64,000 bases of DNA from Gammaproteobacteria bacterium (GTDB lineage: Bacteria; Pseudomonadota; Gammaproteobacteria; SZUA-152): positions 62,001 through 126,000 of the forward strand of contig JAKIUF010000003.1 in the NCBI GenBank assembly GCA_021647705.1, written 5' to 3'. Numbering within the stretch: the stretch's first letter is position 1; every line of letters begins with the position of its first letter. The notes under the pieces were generated by a model. It had not been told where the DNA came from. It saw only the letters and a list, made by a program, of their open reading frames with translations, and did not search any database. The translations under genes and the position numbers were made by a program. Of the stretch, positions 44,790-58,520 are shown piece after piece.

Positions 44790-45386
44790 GTGACCGACAC
44801 TGCGAAAAAAATAACCACCATTAAGACCTTGTTGCAGGATTCTATCGACGTTAAACAACGTCTGGTGGCAGACGCAGACATGCTCGTCAGCATTGCTGAC
44901 GTAGCACAGTATTGTGTCGATGCGTTGCGCGGAGATAACAAGTTACTGTTGGCCGGTAATGGTGGCAGTGCTTCCGATGCCCAACACATTGCCGCTGAAC
45001 TGGTGGGACGTTTTGAGCTGGAGCGTGATGGGATGCCTGCGATGGCACTTACCACTAACGCTTCGCAGCTTACTGCGCTTTCCAACGATTACGGCTATGA
45101 AGCGGTATTTTCCCGTCAGCTACAGGCCTTCGCTAAAAAAGGCGACGTATTTTTTGGTTTGTCCACCTCCGGTAACTCAGCCAACGTGGTGGCCGCCGCA
45201 GAAGTTGCCAAAGCGCGTGGCGTGTTTGTGGTGGGCATGACCGGACAATCCGGCGGTAAGCTGGAGGTTTTGTGTGATGTCTGCCTGAAAGTGCCATCAG
45301 ACAACACTGCGCGCATTCAGGAGGCACACATTACCATTGGACACATTGTGTGCGCGCTGATTGAGCGGGCGTTGGTGGCTGAATAG
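44790..45386 (+). CDS. gmhA: phosphoheptose isomerase (SIS domain)
   Basis: 198 residues. LLLAGNGGSASDAQHIAAEL, ELVGRFELERDGMPAMALTT, GLSTSGNSANVVAAAEVAK and IQEAHITIGHIVCALIE are GmhA signatures, with the SIS sugar-phosphate site. It converts sedoheptulose 7-phosphate to glycero-manno-heptose 7-phosphate for LPS core. Start GTG at 44790 with GGGAG upstream. DiaA-type SIS proteins are similar, and in E. coli DiaA binds DnaA, so the exact paralogue is not certain. Confidence 0.85.
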   Translation: MTDTAKKITTIKTLLQDSIDVKQRLVADADMLVSIADVAQYCVDALRGDNKLLLAGNGGSASDAQHIAAELVGRFELERDGMPAMALTTNASQLTALSNDYGYEAVFSRQLQAFAKKGDVFFGLSTSGNSANVVAAAEVAKARGVFVVGMTGQSGGKLEVLCDVCLKVPSDNTARIQEAHITIGHIVCALIERALVAE

Positions 45387-45529
45387 TTTTGTTCGCTAAA
45401 TCCTGAGAGCACTTGTAGGGCCACTCAAAGGGCTGGGCCACTTATCGCGTATAAATGGCGTCTATAAAATCATTGGATACTTTTTCGCCAGGCGGTAAAA
45501 TGCACGGCTCTGTTTTTTGGTAATGCCCC

Positions 45530-47467
45530 ATGTTTTTCCAGGATCGATTCGATGTGATTGTTGTCGGCGGTGGACACGCCGGTACCGAGGCCGCGCTGGC
45601 TGCGGCCCGCAGTGGCGCACGCACGGTTTTGCTGACCCACAATCTCGACACGCTGGGGCAGATGTCCTGCAATCCTGCCATCGGCGGTATTGGTAAAGGG
45701 CATCTGGTGAAAGAGGTGGATGCGCTGGGTGGTTTGATGGCCAAGGCGGCCGACCGCGCAGGCATCCAGTTTCGTCGCCTTAATGCGCGTAAAGGCCCAG
45801 CGGTACGGGCGACACGGGCACAGGCTGATCGGGTGTTGTACCGGCAAGCGGTGCGTGGCGTGTTGGAAAACCAGCCCAATTTGACGTTGTTCCAGCAGGC
45901 GGTGGATGATCTGTTGGTGGAAGATGGTCGTGTTATCGGTGTGCTGACACAGATGGGTCTTAAATTTCAGGCTCCTGCGGTAGTGCTCACCGTAGGCACT
46001 TTTCTCGGTGGTCGTATTCATATCGGATTAGAGAGCCATCAGGGAGGTCGCGCGGGTGATCCGCCCGCCAATGCATTGGGCGAACGTCTGCGCGAGTTGC
46101 CATTTCGCGTTGATCGATTGAAAACAGGCACTCCGCCACGCATCGATGGCAGTACTATCGATTATTCGGTGTTGGAAGCACAGCCGGGTGATGATCCCCG
46201 GCCAGTGTTTTCTTTCATGGGATCAGTCGCCGACCATCCGCGTCAGATGCCTTGTTACATTACGCACACTAATACACAGACTCACGATATTATTCGTGCT
46301 GGTCTTGATCGCTCGCCCATGTACAGTGGCGAGATTGAAGGCGTGGGGCCGCGTTATTGTCCGTCCATCGAAGATAAAATTGTGCGTTTTGCCGACAAAG
46401 ATTCACATCAGATTTTTGTGGAGCCCGAGGGGTTGACGACTCATGAAGTCTATCCCAACGGCATTTCCACTAGCCTGCCCTTTGATGTACAGCATGCGCT
46501 GGTGCGTTCCATGCGGGGTTTTGAAAATGCGCATATTACCCGGCCGGGTTACGCTATCGAATACGATTTTTTTGATCCGCGTGACCTCAAACCTTCGTTG
46601 GAAACCAAACACCTGCCAGGGCTGTTTTTTGCCGGGCAGATTAACGGTACCACGGGTTACGAAGAGGCAGCAGCGCAGGGGTTGCTGGCAGGTATTAATG
46701 CAGCGCGGCAGTCGCGGGAAGAAGAAAGCTGGAGTCCCCGTCGTGATCAGGCCTATCTGGGTGTCTTGGTGGACGACCTCATTACCAGCGGCACGAAAGA
46801 ACCCTATCGTATGTTTACTTCACGTGCCGAGTATCGCCTGTTACTGCGCGAAGATAATGCTGATCTGCGACTGACCGCTATCGGTCGTGAGCTGGGGTTG
46901 GTGGATGATGGGCGCTGGATGGCTTTCGAGAAAAAACGTGACGCGGTTGAACGCGAAAGTCAGCGTTTGTGTAAGATGCTGTTGCGGCCGAAAATGGTGG
47001 ATGCTGCCGCCGCTGAACAGGTGCTGGGTCAGCCGCTGAACAAGGAGGCGCATCTGGACGAGCTGTTGCGCCGTCCCGGTGTGGATTACGCTGGGCTCAT
47101 GTCGCTGCAAGGTGCAGGGCAAGCTGTGACAGACCCGGTAGTAGCGGAACAGGTGGAAATTCAGATCAAATATTCCGGTTACATTGCACGCCAAAGTGAT
47201 GAAATTGCCCGTCATCAGCGCCAAGAGGGAATGCTCCTGCCAGATGACCTGGATTATAGTCGGGTGAGTGGCCTCTCCAATGAGGTGAGTCAGAAGCTGG
47301 CTTCGCAGCGGCCTGTGACGCTGGGACAGGCATCGCGTATTTCCGGAGTGACGCCCGCAGCGGTTTCCTTGCTGTTGGTGCATCTGAAAAAACGTGATCT
47401 GGCTCAGCGTATCCAACAGGTGCCTGAGCCAGAAAACACAATGCGGGATTCCTCAGGAGAAAGTTGA
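45530..47467 (+). CDS. mnmG: tRNA uridine-5-carboxymethylaminomethyl modification enzyme MnmG
   Basis: 645 residues, full length. FAD-binding [19 protein letters not shown] near residue 5, [60 protein letters not shown] and [16 protein letters not shown]. With MnmE it modifies U34 in several tRNAs. ATG at 45530. The stop (TGA) overlaps the ATG of the DUF302 gene. First gene of the mnmG-rsmG-parAB-atp block. Confidence 0.97.
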   Translation: MFFQDRFDVIVVGGGHAGTEAALAAARSGARTVLLTHNLDTLGQMSCNPAIGGIGKGHLVKEVDALGGLMAKAADRAGIQFRRLNARKGPAVRATRAQADRVLYRQAVRGVLENQPNLTLFQQAVDDLLVEDGRVIGVLTQMGLKFQAPAVVLTVGTFLGGRIHIGLESHQGGRAGDPPANALGERLRELPFRVDRLKTGTPPRIDGSTIDYSVLEAQPGDDPRPVFSFMGSVADHPRQMPCYITHTNTQTHDIIRAGLDRSPMYSGEIEGVGPRYCPSIEDKIVRFADKDSHQIFVEPEGLTTHEVYPNGISTSLPFDVQHALVRSMRGFENAHITRPGYAIEYDFFDPRDLKPSLETKHLPGLFFAGQINGTTGYEEAAAQGLLAGINAARQSREEESWSPRRDQAYLGVLVDDLITSGTKEPYRMFTSRAEYRLLLREDNADLRLTAIGRELGLVDDGRWMAFEKKRDAVERESQRLCKMLLRPKMVDAAAAEQVLGQPLNKEAHLDELLRRPGVDYAGLMSLQGAGQAVTDPVVAEQVEIQIKYSGYIARQSDEIARHQRQEGMLLPDDLDYSRVSGLSNEVSQKLASQRPVTLGQASRISGVTPAAVSLLLVHLKKRDLAQRIQQVPEPENTMRDSSGES

Positions 47468-47988
47468 TGAAAATGCGCAGCGTAGTACCGGTCACAGTAC
47501 CGGCCATAGTGGGTCTCATGTTTATGCTTGCGGGTCTGGCACAGGCAGGTGATGGACATGACGATGATCAGCATACGAATAATCGTCAAGGCATGATCAG
47601 TAAAAAAAGTGCGTATGGCGTGACCGAAACACTGGACCGCCTGGAAATGGTACTGAAGAAGAAAGGGATTACTATTGTCACGCGCTGGAGCCATGATGCC
47701 GGGGCAAAAAAGGTGGGGATTTCGCTACGGCCCACCGAGTTGTTGTTATTTGGCAACCCCAAGTTGGGCACCCACCTGTTCACCAGTACACAGACGGCAG
47801 GTATTGACCTACCGTTGAAAGCGCTGGCCTGGGAAGATGAGAAGGGTCAGGTATGGTTGACGTACAATGACCCGTCCTATATTGCGAATCGTCATGGTAT
47901 TACTGACCGGGCAGAAATCATCACAAAAATGACGGGTGCGCTGGACAAGCTCACTGCTGCGGCTATCAAGCCAGCCAGTAAACCATAG
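47467..47988 (+). CDS. secreted DUF302-domain protein
   Basis: 173 residues from ATG at 47467, overlapping the mnmG TGA (TGATG) with GGAG upstream. A signal peptide of about 29 residues ends at AQAG; a His/Asp-rich stretch follows (GDGHDDDQHTN), then a DUF302 domain: TLDRLEMVLKKKGITIVTRW, LRPTELLLFGNPKLGTHLF and LKALAWEDEKGQVWLTYNDP. DUF302 proteins are small periplasmic proteins of unknown function, some linked to sulfur or metal stress. It is inserted in the usual mnmG-rsmG pair. Confidence 0.87.
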   Translation: MKMRSVVPVTVPAIVGLMFMLAGLAQAGDGHDDDQHTNNRQGMISKKSAYGVTETLDRLEMVLKKKGITIVTRWSHDAGAKKVGISLRPTELLLFGNPKLGTHLFTSTQTAGIDLPLKALAWEDEKGQVWLTYNDPSYIANRHGITDRAEIITKMTGALDKLTAAAIKPASKP

Positions 47989-48003
47989 CCGCTGGAGAAA
48001 ACA

Positions 48004-48693
48004 GTGTCATTGCAAGCGGAATTGCCCGCCGAATTACTTTCTGCCGGAATAAAAACGTTAAATCTGGATTGTCCACTTGATGTTCAGGCTCAGCTTCTGG
48101 ATTATGTACGGCTCCTCCATAAATGGAATCGCGTTTATAATCTGACAGCGGTGCGAGAGCCTGAGCAAATGGTGACACGACATTTGCTGGATAGTCTTAC
48201 CGTGTTGCCTTGCCTGGATAACGAGTCAGGCAAAAAATCAGCAGACCAGAGGGTTTTGGACGTAGGAGCCGGTGCGGGTTTGCCGGGTATTCCTTTAGCG
48301 CTGCTGAGCGCAAAATCGCACCCTGAGCGCAGGTTTGCGCTTTTGGACAGCAACAGTAAAAAGACCCGTTTTATGCAGCAGGCCGTGACGGAGCTGGGAT
48401 TGCACAATGTGCAGGTGATACACGCCCGTACTGAGGCTTTTCAGGCGGAGCAAGGGTTTGATGTTGTGTTGTCGCGGGCTTTTGCTTCGATGACGGACAT
48501 GTTGGCTGGAGCAGGCCAGCACTGTATGCCGGGAGGAGTGATGCTGGCAATGAAAGGGGCCAATCCCGTAGCGGAATTAACAGATTTACCCGCAGCCTTT
48601 ACGTTAGAAAAAGTGCATTCACTACAAGTGCCAGGGTTGGATGAAGAGCGGCATGTAGTGTGCCTGCGGCGGATTGAGATGGAAACCGGATAA
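48004..48693 (+). CDS. rsmG: 16S rRNA (guanine527-N7)-methyltransferase
   Basis: 229 residues. KWNRVYNLTAVREPEQMVTR, HLLDSLTVLP, VLDVGAGAGLPGIPLAL (SAM motif I) and LLDSNSKKTRFMQQAVTELG are typical of RsmG/GidB. It methylates G527 of 16S rRNA. The start is GTG at 48004 with CTGGAG 6-7 bases upstream. It lies 15 bases after the DUF302 gene and 37 bases before parA. Confidence 0.96.
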   Translation: MSLQAELPAELLSAGIKTLNLDCPLDVQAQLLDYVRLLHKWNRVYNLTAVREPEQMVTRHLLDSLTVLPCLDNESGKKSADQRVLDVGAGAGLPGIPLALLSAKSHPERRFALLDSNSKKTRFMQQAVTELGLHNVQVIHARTEAFQAEQGFDVVLSRAFASMTDMLAGAGQHCMPGGVMLAMKGANPVAELTDLPAAFTLEKVHSLQVPGLDEERHVVCLRRIEMETG

Positions 48694-48730
48694 CGACACA
48701 AGGCAGTTAAATTTAGGCGGGACAGGAAAT

Positions 48731-49528
48731 ATGGGAAAAATCATTGCAGTAACCAATCAAAAAGGCGGAGTGGGTAAAACCACCACCAGCGTGAATCTGG
48801 CGGCATCGCTGGTCGCAACGCAACGCAAGGTATTGCTGGTGGATCTCGATCCGCAAGGTAATGCCACTATGGGTAGCGGTGTTGATAAACATGCCGTGGA
48901 GCTGTCGAGCTATCATGTGCTGATGAAAAAGGCGACGATGGCCGAAGCAACAGTGGCCACAGGCGAAGCCGGTTATGACATGCTGCCTTCCAATGCTGAC
49001 CTCACCGCTGCCGAAGTTGAGCTGCTGCAAGAGCCGCAACGCGAGCGCCGCTTGCGTGATGCGCTCATGGAAGTCGTCGGTAATTATGATTATATACTTA
49101 TCGATTGCCCGCCCTCGCTGAATATGCTGACGCTGAATGCGTTGGTGGCCTCGCAGTCGGTAATGATTCCCATGCAATGTGAATATTATGCATTGGAAGG
49201 GCTCACCGCGTTGGTAAACACCATCGAAGAAGTCAAAGGTTCGCTGAATCCTTTTCTGCAAATTGATGGACTGTTGCGTACGATGTACGATCCGCGCAAT
49301 CGGCTGTCCGGTGATGTGACTGAGCAGCTCAATAAACACTTTGGTGACAAACTGTTCCGCACCGTGATTCCACGCAATATTCGTCTGGCAGAAGCACCGA
49401 GCTACGGTTTGCCCGTGCTGGTATACGATAAAAGCTCACGCGGTGCCAAAGCCTATCTCGCACTGGCAGGCGAAGTGCTTCGCCGCGACAAGGCGATAGA
49501 CAGTCAAACGCTAGTCGCCAACGTCTAA
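48731..49528 (+). CDS. parA: chromosome partitioning ATPase ParA (Soj)
   Basis: 265 residues from ATG at 48731 with AGGAAAT upstream. Deviant Walker A KGGVGKTTTSVNLAASL, Walker B DYILIDCPPSLNMLTLNALV and CEYYALEGLTALVNTIEEV. No N-terminal HTH, as in chromosomal ParA. It forms ATP-dependent gradients that move ParB-parS complexes. Followed by parB 40 bases later. Confidence 0.96.
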   Translation: MGKIIAVTNQKGGVGKTTTSVNLAASLVATQRKVLLVDLDPQGNATMGSGVDKHAVELSSYHVLMKKATMAEATVATGEAGYDMLPSNADLTAAEVELLQEPQRERRLRDALMEVVGNYDYILIDCPPSLNMLTLNALVASQSVMIPMQCEYYALEGLTALVNTIEEVKGSLNPFLQIDGLLRTMYDPRNRLSGDVTEQLNKHFGDKLFRTVIPRNIRLAEAPSYGLPVLVYDKSSRGAKAYLALAGEVLRRDKAIDSQTLVANV

Positions 49529-49568
49529 CCGTTTGAGAAGACATTAAAATCAGAGGTCGTAGATCAAC

Positions 49569-50435
49569 ATGGTGGCAAAAAAACGAGGGTTAGGGCGAGG
49601 GCTGGGGGCATTGTTGGATGGCTCCATGGCAAAGGCCGTTGAAGAGCCCCCCAGAAGCACAGACCTGCGTGAAGTGCCGGTGGATCTGTTGCAGCCGGGC
49701 AAATACCAACCGCGTACAGATATGCACGCCGAAAGTCTCGAAGAACTGGCCAGCTCGATCAAAGCCCAGGGCGTCGTGCAGCCTATTGTAATACGTCCCA
49801 TCGGCGGTGAGCGTTACGAAATTATCGCTGGCGAGCGGCGCTGGCGAGCCGCGCAAATTGCCGGTTTGCATGAAATTCCCGCCGTGGTGCGTGATGTGCC
49901 TGATGAGGCAGCCATCGCTATGGCGCTCATCGAGAATATTCAGCGCGAAGACCTCAATCCCATCGAAGAAGCGATTGCGCTGCAACGCCTGATCGACGAA
50001 TTTGAAATGACCCATCAGCAAGCGGCTGGAGCTGTAGGGCGTTCCCGTGCTGCGGTGAGCAATCTGTTACGACTGCTCAGTCTTAATGATGATGTGCGCA
50101 AAATGCTGGAGCATGGTGATCTGGAAATGGGTCATGCTCGCGCCTTGCTGGCGCTGGAAGGCCAGGCACAAAGTGCGGCGGCGCGAGATGTGGTCGCCAG
50201 GGGTTGTACGGTGCGGGAAACTGAACAAATGGTGCGTCGTCTGAACGATGCTCCTGCCAAAACAAAAAAAGAGGCCAAGTCAGTAGACCCTGACATTAAA
50301 CGCCTGCAAGACGAATTGGCGCAAAAGTTAGCTGCCAAAGTGCTGTTTCAGCATGCCCCCAAAGGCAATGGTAAATTGGTGATTCATTACAACAGTCTCG
50401 ACGAGCTGGATGGCATTTTACAGCGAATCCAGTGA
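49569..50435 (+). CDS. parB: chromosome partitioning protein ParB (Spo0J)
   Basis: 288 residues. KKRGLGRGLGALLDG opens the protein. The CTPase domain shows LQPGKYQPRTDMHAESLEEL and GERYEIIAGERRWRAAQIAG, then ALIENIQREDLNPIEEAIAL and an HTH (MTHQQAAGAVGRSRAAVSNL). The C-terminal dimerisation domain ends at LDELDGILQRI. It binds parS and clamps DNA. No clear parS (TGTTTCACGTGAAACA-like) was spotted in this window. Confidence 0.96.
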   Translation: MVAKKRGLGRGLGALLDGSMAKAVEEPPRSTDLREVPVDLLQPGKYQPRTDMHAESLEELASSIKAQGVVQPIVIRPIGGERYEIIAGERRWRAAQIAGLHEIPAVVRDVPDEAAIAMALIENIQREDLNPIEEAIALQRLIDEFEMTHQQAAGAVGRSRAAVSNLLRLLSLNDDVRKMLEHGDLEMGHARALLALEGQAQSAAARDVVARGCTVRETEQMVRRLNDAPAKTKKEAKSVDPDIKRLQDELAQKLAAKVLFQHAPKGNGKLVIHYNSLDELDGILQRIQ

Positions 50436-50644
50436 TTTTATCAGCTGAAGTGGATGCAAAGAATTTTTGGGTAACGTGTTTGATTTATCGCTTTGATAAT
50501 GGTCTGCGATCCGGTTTTTAGCAAAATATAATAAATATCTCCGCGTAGGCGCTTGCCGCAGTCAGGGTGGCTGGTTATACTTCGGGCCCAATTTTGGGGT
50601 ACTTTCCAGTTGTATGAATGTATTCCGGTCTTGCAGGGTTGTCG

Positions 50645-50857
50645 ATGGCCAAAAGTAAAACAAAAGGCCCCGGACTGTTATTAATCAGTGTTGGCACCAT
50701 GCTCAGCTCGATGGCGGTAGCTGGTTTTTTACTGGGCTACTGGGTGGACGGCTGGTTAGGGACATCGCCGATTTTCATGTTGGTGTTTGGCGGCATGGGT
50801 CTGGTAGGTGGATTCCTGAAAGTGTATAGATTATTGAATGACCCGAGAATGCAGTGA
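50645..50857 (+). CDS. atpZ: AtpZ/AtpI-type small membrane protein of the ATP synthase operon
   Basis: 70 residues from ATG at 50645, with AGGG about 6 bases upstream; a longer frame opens at 50618. Two membrane helices (LLLISVGTMLSSMAVAGFLL and FMLVFGGMGLVGGFLKVYR) with G-Y-W-V-D-x-W-L-G between them, the AtpZ (F0F1-ATPase assembly/Mg or Ca transporter) pattern. The stop overlaps the GTG of atpI. Upstream, TATAAT at 50527-50532 is a possible -10 for the operon, with a poor -35. Confidence 0.85.
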   Translation: MAKSKTKGPGLLLISVGTMLSSMAVAGFLLGYWVDGWLGTSPIFMLVFGGMGLVGGFLKVYRLLNDPRMQ

Positions 50858-51300
50858 GTCTTCCCGTAACGAACGGCGTAACGAAAAGTCCGATGAATAA
50901 TATCGATAAAGGACTTGCGGGAAAGGCGCGACGGGTTGTTGTCGTTCAGTTGTTGATGACATTGTTTGTCGCAGCGGTATTCTTTGGCATGAGTGCTGAA
51001 GAAGGTTTATGGGAGGCGTTGTCGGCCGGTTATGGAGGTCTGTCCAGCGTGGTGCTCGCCCTGATATCGATCATGGGCTTCAAGCGCGCAAATGCGCTTG
51101 CATTGAGTGATCCCAAACAAAGTGTAATGATTTTATACATCGGTGCCGTGGTGCGATTTGCGGCGGTGATTGTGTTGCTGGGTATCGGGCTTGGATTATT
51201 GAAGCTCGACGCGATGGCCGTTTTTGTCGGCTTCGCCCTGGCACAAACCAGTTATTTGATGGGTGTGCGTGACCGGAAAGCGGCGCGTAGCCCGGATTGA
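50854..51300 (+). CDS. atpI: ATP synthase subunit I
   Basis: 148 residues with four membrane helices (VVVVQLLMTLFVAAVFFG; AGYGGLSSVVLALISIMGF; SVMILYIGAVVRFAAVIVLL; AMAVFVGFALAQTSYLMG). It matches the gammaproteobacterial AtpI that aids c-ring assembly. GTG at 50854 overlaps the atpZ stop (GTGA); an internal ATG at 50893 is the other candidate start. Confidence 0.88.
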   Translation: MSLPVTNGVTKSPMNNIDKGLAGKARRVVVVQLLMTLFVAAVFFGMSAEEGLWEALSAGYGGLSSVVLALISIMGFKRANALALSDPKQSVMILYIGAVVRFAAVIVLLGIGLGLLKLDAMAVFVGFALAQTSYLMGVRDRKAARSPD

Positions 51301-51309
51301 AAACGTTAA

Positions 51310-52143
<834 letters not shown>

Positions 52144-52219
52144 GACAAAATTTGCCAAGTACTTGGTTTGTTCAGTACAAGGTTTGGTTCTATTTGTAAT
52201 CGGTTTTATTAATTATTAA

Positions 52220-52531
<312 letters not shown>

Positions 52532-52616
52532 TAGTTAGTTTATTAAAGTCAAGGCTACTAACTTGGTGATGATCTGCTGCATGTACAAGCAGAGATAAAC
52601 CGGGAGGAATAAAACA

Positions 52617-53087
52617 GTGAATATTACAGTAACCCTTTTTGCGCAGATGATCGCGTTTGTCCTGTTGATCTGGTTTGTCAACAGGGTGATGTGGGGCCCT
52701 CTGTCCGGGATCATGGAGGCACGCCAAAAGCGTATCGCCGATGGTCTTGCCGCCGCTGAAAAAGGCAAGCACGAAGAAGAGCTTGCCAAAAAGAAAGCAC
52801 TTGAGCTTCTGAAAGAAGCGAAAGGTCAGGCGAGTGAAGTTGTGGCACAAGGTCAGAAGCGCGCGTCCGAAATCGTTGAAGAAGCCAAAGAAACAGCACG
52901 CACTGAAGGTGAGCGTATTGTTGCAGCGGCTAATGCAGAGATTGAACGTGAAGTGAATCAGGCGAAAGAAGTTCTTCGTACACAGGTAGCCGCGCTTGCG
53001 GTAGCCGGTGCTGAAAAAGTGCTGAAACGTGAAATCGACAGCAAGTCGCACGATGCCTTGTTGAATGATTTGGCGGCAGAGATTTAG
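52617..53087 (+). CDS. atpF: F0F1 ATP synthase subunit b
   Basis: 156 residues. One N-terminal helix ([20 protein letters not shown]), then a long charged coiled coil ([20 protein letters not shown] onward). Peripheral stalk. The start is GTG at 52617 with GGGAGGA upstream. Confidence 0.96.
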   Translation: MNITVTLFAQMIAFVLLIWFVNRVMWGPLSGIMEARQKRIADGLAAAEKGKHEEELAKKKALELLKEAKGQASEVVAQGQKRASEIVEEAKETARTEGERIVAAANAEIEREVNQAKEVLRTQVAALAVAGAEKVLKREIDSKSHDALLNDLAAEI

Positions 53088-53090
53088 GCC

Positions 53091-53627
53091 ATGGCTGAGA
53101 AATCCACCATTGCCCGACCTTACGCCGAAGCGGTTTTTCAACTGGCCGATGCCAATGGTCAGTTGAAGGAATGGTCAGCTATGTTGCAAACCGTGGCGCT
53201 CATTGCGACGGATGCAGGCATGCAAGGCATCATCGGTAATACCAGTGTCAACAAGGCGCAATTAGCGCAGTTGGTTATTGATGTTGCTGGCGATGTGTTG
53301 ACTGACTCCGGCCGCAACCTGATCAAACTGTTGGCAGAGAATCGCCGCCTGGACGTGATCGCTGAAATCACCGTGCAATTTGAAATCCTGAAAGCCGAGA
53401 CAGAAAAAACTGTCGAGGCGGAAATGGTTTGTGCGCAGAAGGTCAGTGCGAAACAGCAATCGATGATCGCCGCAAAACTCAAGGCACGACTGGGACGTGA
53501 AGTGTCTCTCAAGTGTACCGTGGACGAATCCCTGATGGGGGGTGCCATTATCAAGGCAGGCGACATGGTGATTGATGGTTCAGTGAGCGGTCAACTAAAC
53601 AAGCTTTCCGTGGAGCTGGCGGGTTAA
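53091..53627 (+). CDS. atpH: F0F1 ATP synthase subunit delta
   Basis: 178 residues. TIARPYAEAVFQLADANGQL at the start and GGAIIKAGDMVIDGSVSGQL near the end are OSCP/delta signatures. Links the b stalk to the alpha3beta3 head. ATG at 53091, 3 bases after atpF. Confidence 0.96.
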   Translation: MAEKSTIARPYAEAVFQLADANGQLKEWSAMLQTVALIATDAGMQGIIGNTSVNKAQLAQLVIDVAGDVLTDSGRNLIKLLAENRRLDVIAEITVQFEILKAETEKTVEAEMVCAQKVSAKQQSMIAAKLKARLGREVSLKCTVDESLMGGAIIKAGDMVIDGSVSGQLNKLSVELAG

Positions 53628-53677
53628 CACTGGCTGTTCTTACGCAGCCATGAACCGCCAATAGAGGAAAAAAGAAA

Positions 53678-55219
<1,542 letters not shown>

Positions 55220-55278
55220 TAGGTGCCTGACTTAAGGTCAGGAGCTTTCCGTTAGGAGCTTTTCGTTAGGAGATAGGC

Positions 55279-56139
55279 ATGGCAGTCGGTAAAGAGATAC
55301 GCACAAAGGTCAAAAGCGTCCAGAATACGCAAAAGATCACGCGCGCCATGGAAATGGTGGCGGCGAGTAAAATGCGTAAGGCACAGGATCGCATGGCGGC
55401 ATCGCGCCCCTATGCGAAAAAAATTCGCAATGTGATTCACCATCTGGCGCAATCGCATCCGGAATATAAACATTCCTACATGCAGGACCGTGAGGTCAAA
55501 CGTGTCGGTTTTATTGTGGTCTCCAGTGATCGTGGTTTGTGTGGTGGATTGAATGCCAATCTGTTTCGCGCCACCCTGAGGTCGTTGAAAGCGTGGGATG
55601 CAAAGGGTGTCGGCATTGATGTTTGCACCATTGGTTCCAAAGGTACCAGCTTCTTCAAACGACTGGGCAGCAACATTACTGCGGAAACCAGCCATCTTGG
55701 TGATGCCCCGCGCATCAACGATATGTTTGGCACTATCAAGGTGATGCTGGATGCCTATGACAATGGCACGATTGATCGTTTGTTCGTGGTGTATAACGAG
55801 TTCGTCAGCACCATGGCTCAGGATCCTACGATTGATCAGCTGTTGCCGATTGAGGCCAAAGAAGAGAAAGAATACGCCCACCACTGGGATTATCTCTACG
55901 AGCCGGAAGCCAAAGAGGTGATCACCGATCTGTTGACGCGCTATGTAGAATCACTGGTCTATCAGGCTGTGGTGGAAAATGTAGCCTGTGAGCAGTCAGC
56001 ACGAATGGTGGCGATGAAGGCCGCATCGGACAATGCCGGTGACATCATCGACGAATTGAATCTGGCCTATAACAAGGCCCGCCAAGCAGCGATCACCCAG
56101 GAAATTTCCGAGATCGTTAGTGGCGCGGCAGCTGTTTGA
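55279..56139 (+). CDS. atpG: F0F1 ATP synthase subunit gamma
   Basis: 286 residues. [36 protein letters not shown] and the C-terminal [20 protein letters not shown] form the central-shaft coiled coil. ATG at 55279 with TTAGGAGATAGGC upstream; the preceding bases contain two tandem GTTAGGAG copies (CCGTTAGGAGCTTTTCGTTAGGAG), so the ribosome binding site is duplicated. Confidence 0.97.
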   Translation: MAVGKEIRTKVKSVQNTQKITRAMEMVAASKMRKAQDRMAASRPYAKKIRNVIHHLAQSHPEYKHSYMQDREVKRVGFIVVSSDRGLCGGLNANLFRATLRSLKAWDAKGVGIDVCTIGSKGTSFFKRLGSNITAETSHLGDAPRINDMFGTIKVMLDAYDNGTIDRLFVVYNEFVSTMAQDPTIDQLLPIEAKEEKEYAHHWDYLYEPEAKEVITDLLTRYVESLVYQAVVENVACEQSARMVAMKAASDNAGDIIDELNLAYNKARQAAITQEISEIVSGAAAV

Positions 56140-56158
56140 TCCACTGGATCTTCAATAG

Positions 56159-57601
<1,443 letters not shown>

Positions 57602-57642
57602 CCAGCGGTGTTTTATTGACGGTTCAGAGAGGAGAGTAGGTA

Positions 57643-58071
57643 ATGGCGATGACTATGCATGTAGACGTTGTAAGTGCTGAAGAGGAAATTTTTTCCGGGC
57701 CAGCGACAATGTTGTTTGCGCCGGGAGCGATGGGTGATCTGGGCATCATGCCCCGTCACGCACCCCTGATGACACGTATTAAACCCGGTGAGGTGCGCAT
57801 TGTCACCGAACAGGGTGATGACGAAATCGTGTTATATGTTTCCGGTGGTATGCTGGAGATTCAGCCGGAAGCCGTGACTATTCTGGCGGATACTGCGCAA
57901 CGTGCCAGCGACATTGATGAAGCCGCAGCGCTTGAGGCCAAAGAACGTGCCGAGAAACTGTTGGCCGATCAGAAAGATGACATCGACTACGCTGCTGCAT
58001 CGGCAGAGCTTGCCGAGGCCATGGCGCAGTTGCAGGCGATTTCGCGTTTGCGGAAAAAAGTCGGGCGGTAA
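57643..58071 (+). CDS. atpC: F0F1 ATP synthase subunit epsilon
   Basis: 142 residues. An N-terminal beta sandwich ([40 protein letters not shown]) and a C-terminal helical hairpin ([20 protein letters not shown]). Regulates ATPase activity. ATG at 57643 with AGAGAGGAG upstream. Last gene of the operon, followed by a strong terminator. Confidence 0.97.
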   Translation: MAMTMHVDVVSAEEEIFSGPATMLFAPGAMGDLGIMPRHAPLMTRIKPGEVRIVTEQGDDEIVLYVSGGMLEIQPEAVTILADTAQRASDIDEAAALEAKERAEKLLADQKDDIDYAAASAELAEAMAQLQAISRLRKKVGR

Positions 58072-58092
58072 GTTCATTGATAAACAAGCAAT

Positions 58093-58124
58093 AAAAAAGG
58101 GCGGTTTTTACCGCCCTTTTTTAT
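58093..58124 (+). terminator. Rho-independent terminator of the atp operon
   Basis: AAAAAAGGGCGGT pairs with ACCGCCCTTTTTT across a TTTT-type loop, a 13-bp stem that, being A/T symmetrical, could also work on the minus strand. It lies 22 bases after the atpC stop. Confidence 0.92.
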
Positions 58125-58158
58125 TGCCGTGAATGTATTACTAGAATGCGAATAAAAA

Positions 58159-58450
58159 TGCGAATTAAGCGCTAAATCGTTTTGTTAGCGCTTTCGTTAC
58201 TGAAAATACCGTCATTGTGGCATGTTTTTAGCCGGAATCCAGAAGCTTACTTCCTCCGGACAAATGCTCCGGTGCATGGGGAAATGATGTTTAGTGGTGC
58301 TGGCAAATGACGTGTTATAAACACAGAGGTCGCAGAGACGCAGAGGGTACAGAGTGTTTAGTGTTTTTCTCTGCGGTCTCTGCGACCTTTGCGTTAAATA
58401 CCCGGTGGGGTTAAAAACAGCATGTTTTCAGCACTTAATTCACATTTAAA
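58159..58450 (+). repeat. full-length copy of dispersed intergenic repeat, variant 1
   Basis: Left end TGCGAATTAAGCGCTAAAT, then TACCGTCATTGTGGCATG and TTTTTAGCCGGAATCCAG, a variable middle, CGTGTTATAAACACAGAGG, core GTCGCAGAGACGCAGAGG and TCTCTGCGACCTTTGCG, GTTAAATACCCGGTG, right end CAGCACTTAATTCACAT. Block order is the same as at 41930-42218. It fills most of the 449-base gap between atpC and glmU. Confidence 0.8.
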
Positions 58451-58520
58451 CCATAGTCTAACGCGTAATTTAAGGCCATAATCCAAGCCATATTTTATTT
58501 CATAGGGACTGGTATTTGTT

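Noticed and set aside
45387-45529. Possible oriC just upstream of mnmG, as in E. coli
   Set aside because: Only 143 bases, no cluster of TTATCCACA-like DnaA boxes and no clear AT-rich unwinding tract. The origin is likely nearby but not visible here.
48694-50644. parS sites near parAB
   Set aside because: No TGTTTCACGTGAAACA-like 16-mer was found by eye in or around parA and parB.
58140-58520. Small gene between atpC and glmU
   Set aside because: The gap is explained by the terminator and a full copy of the dispersed repeat; no frame with coding character was seen.
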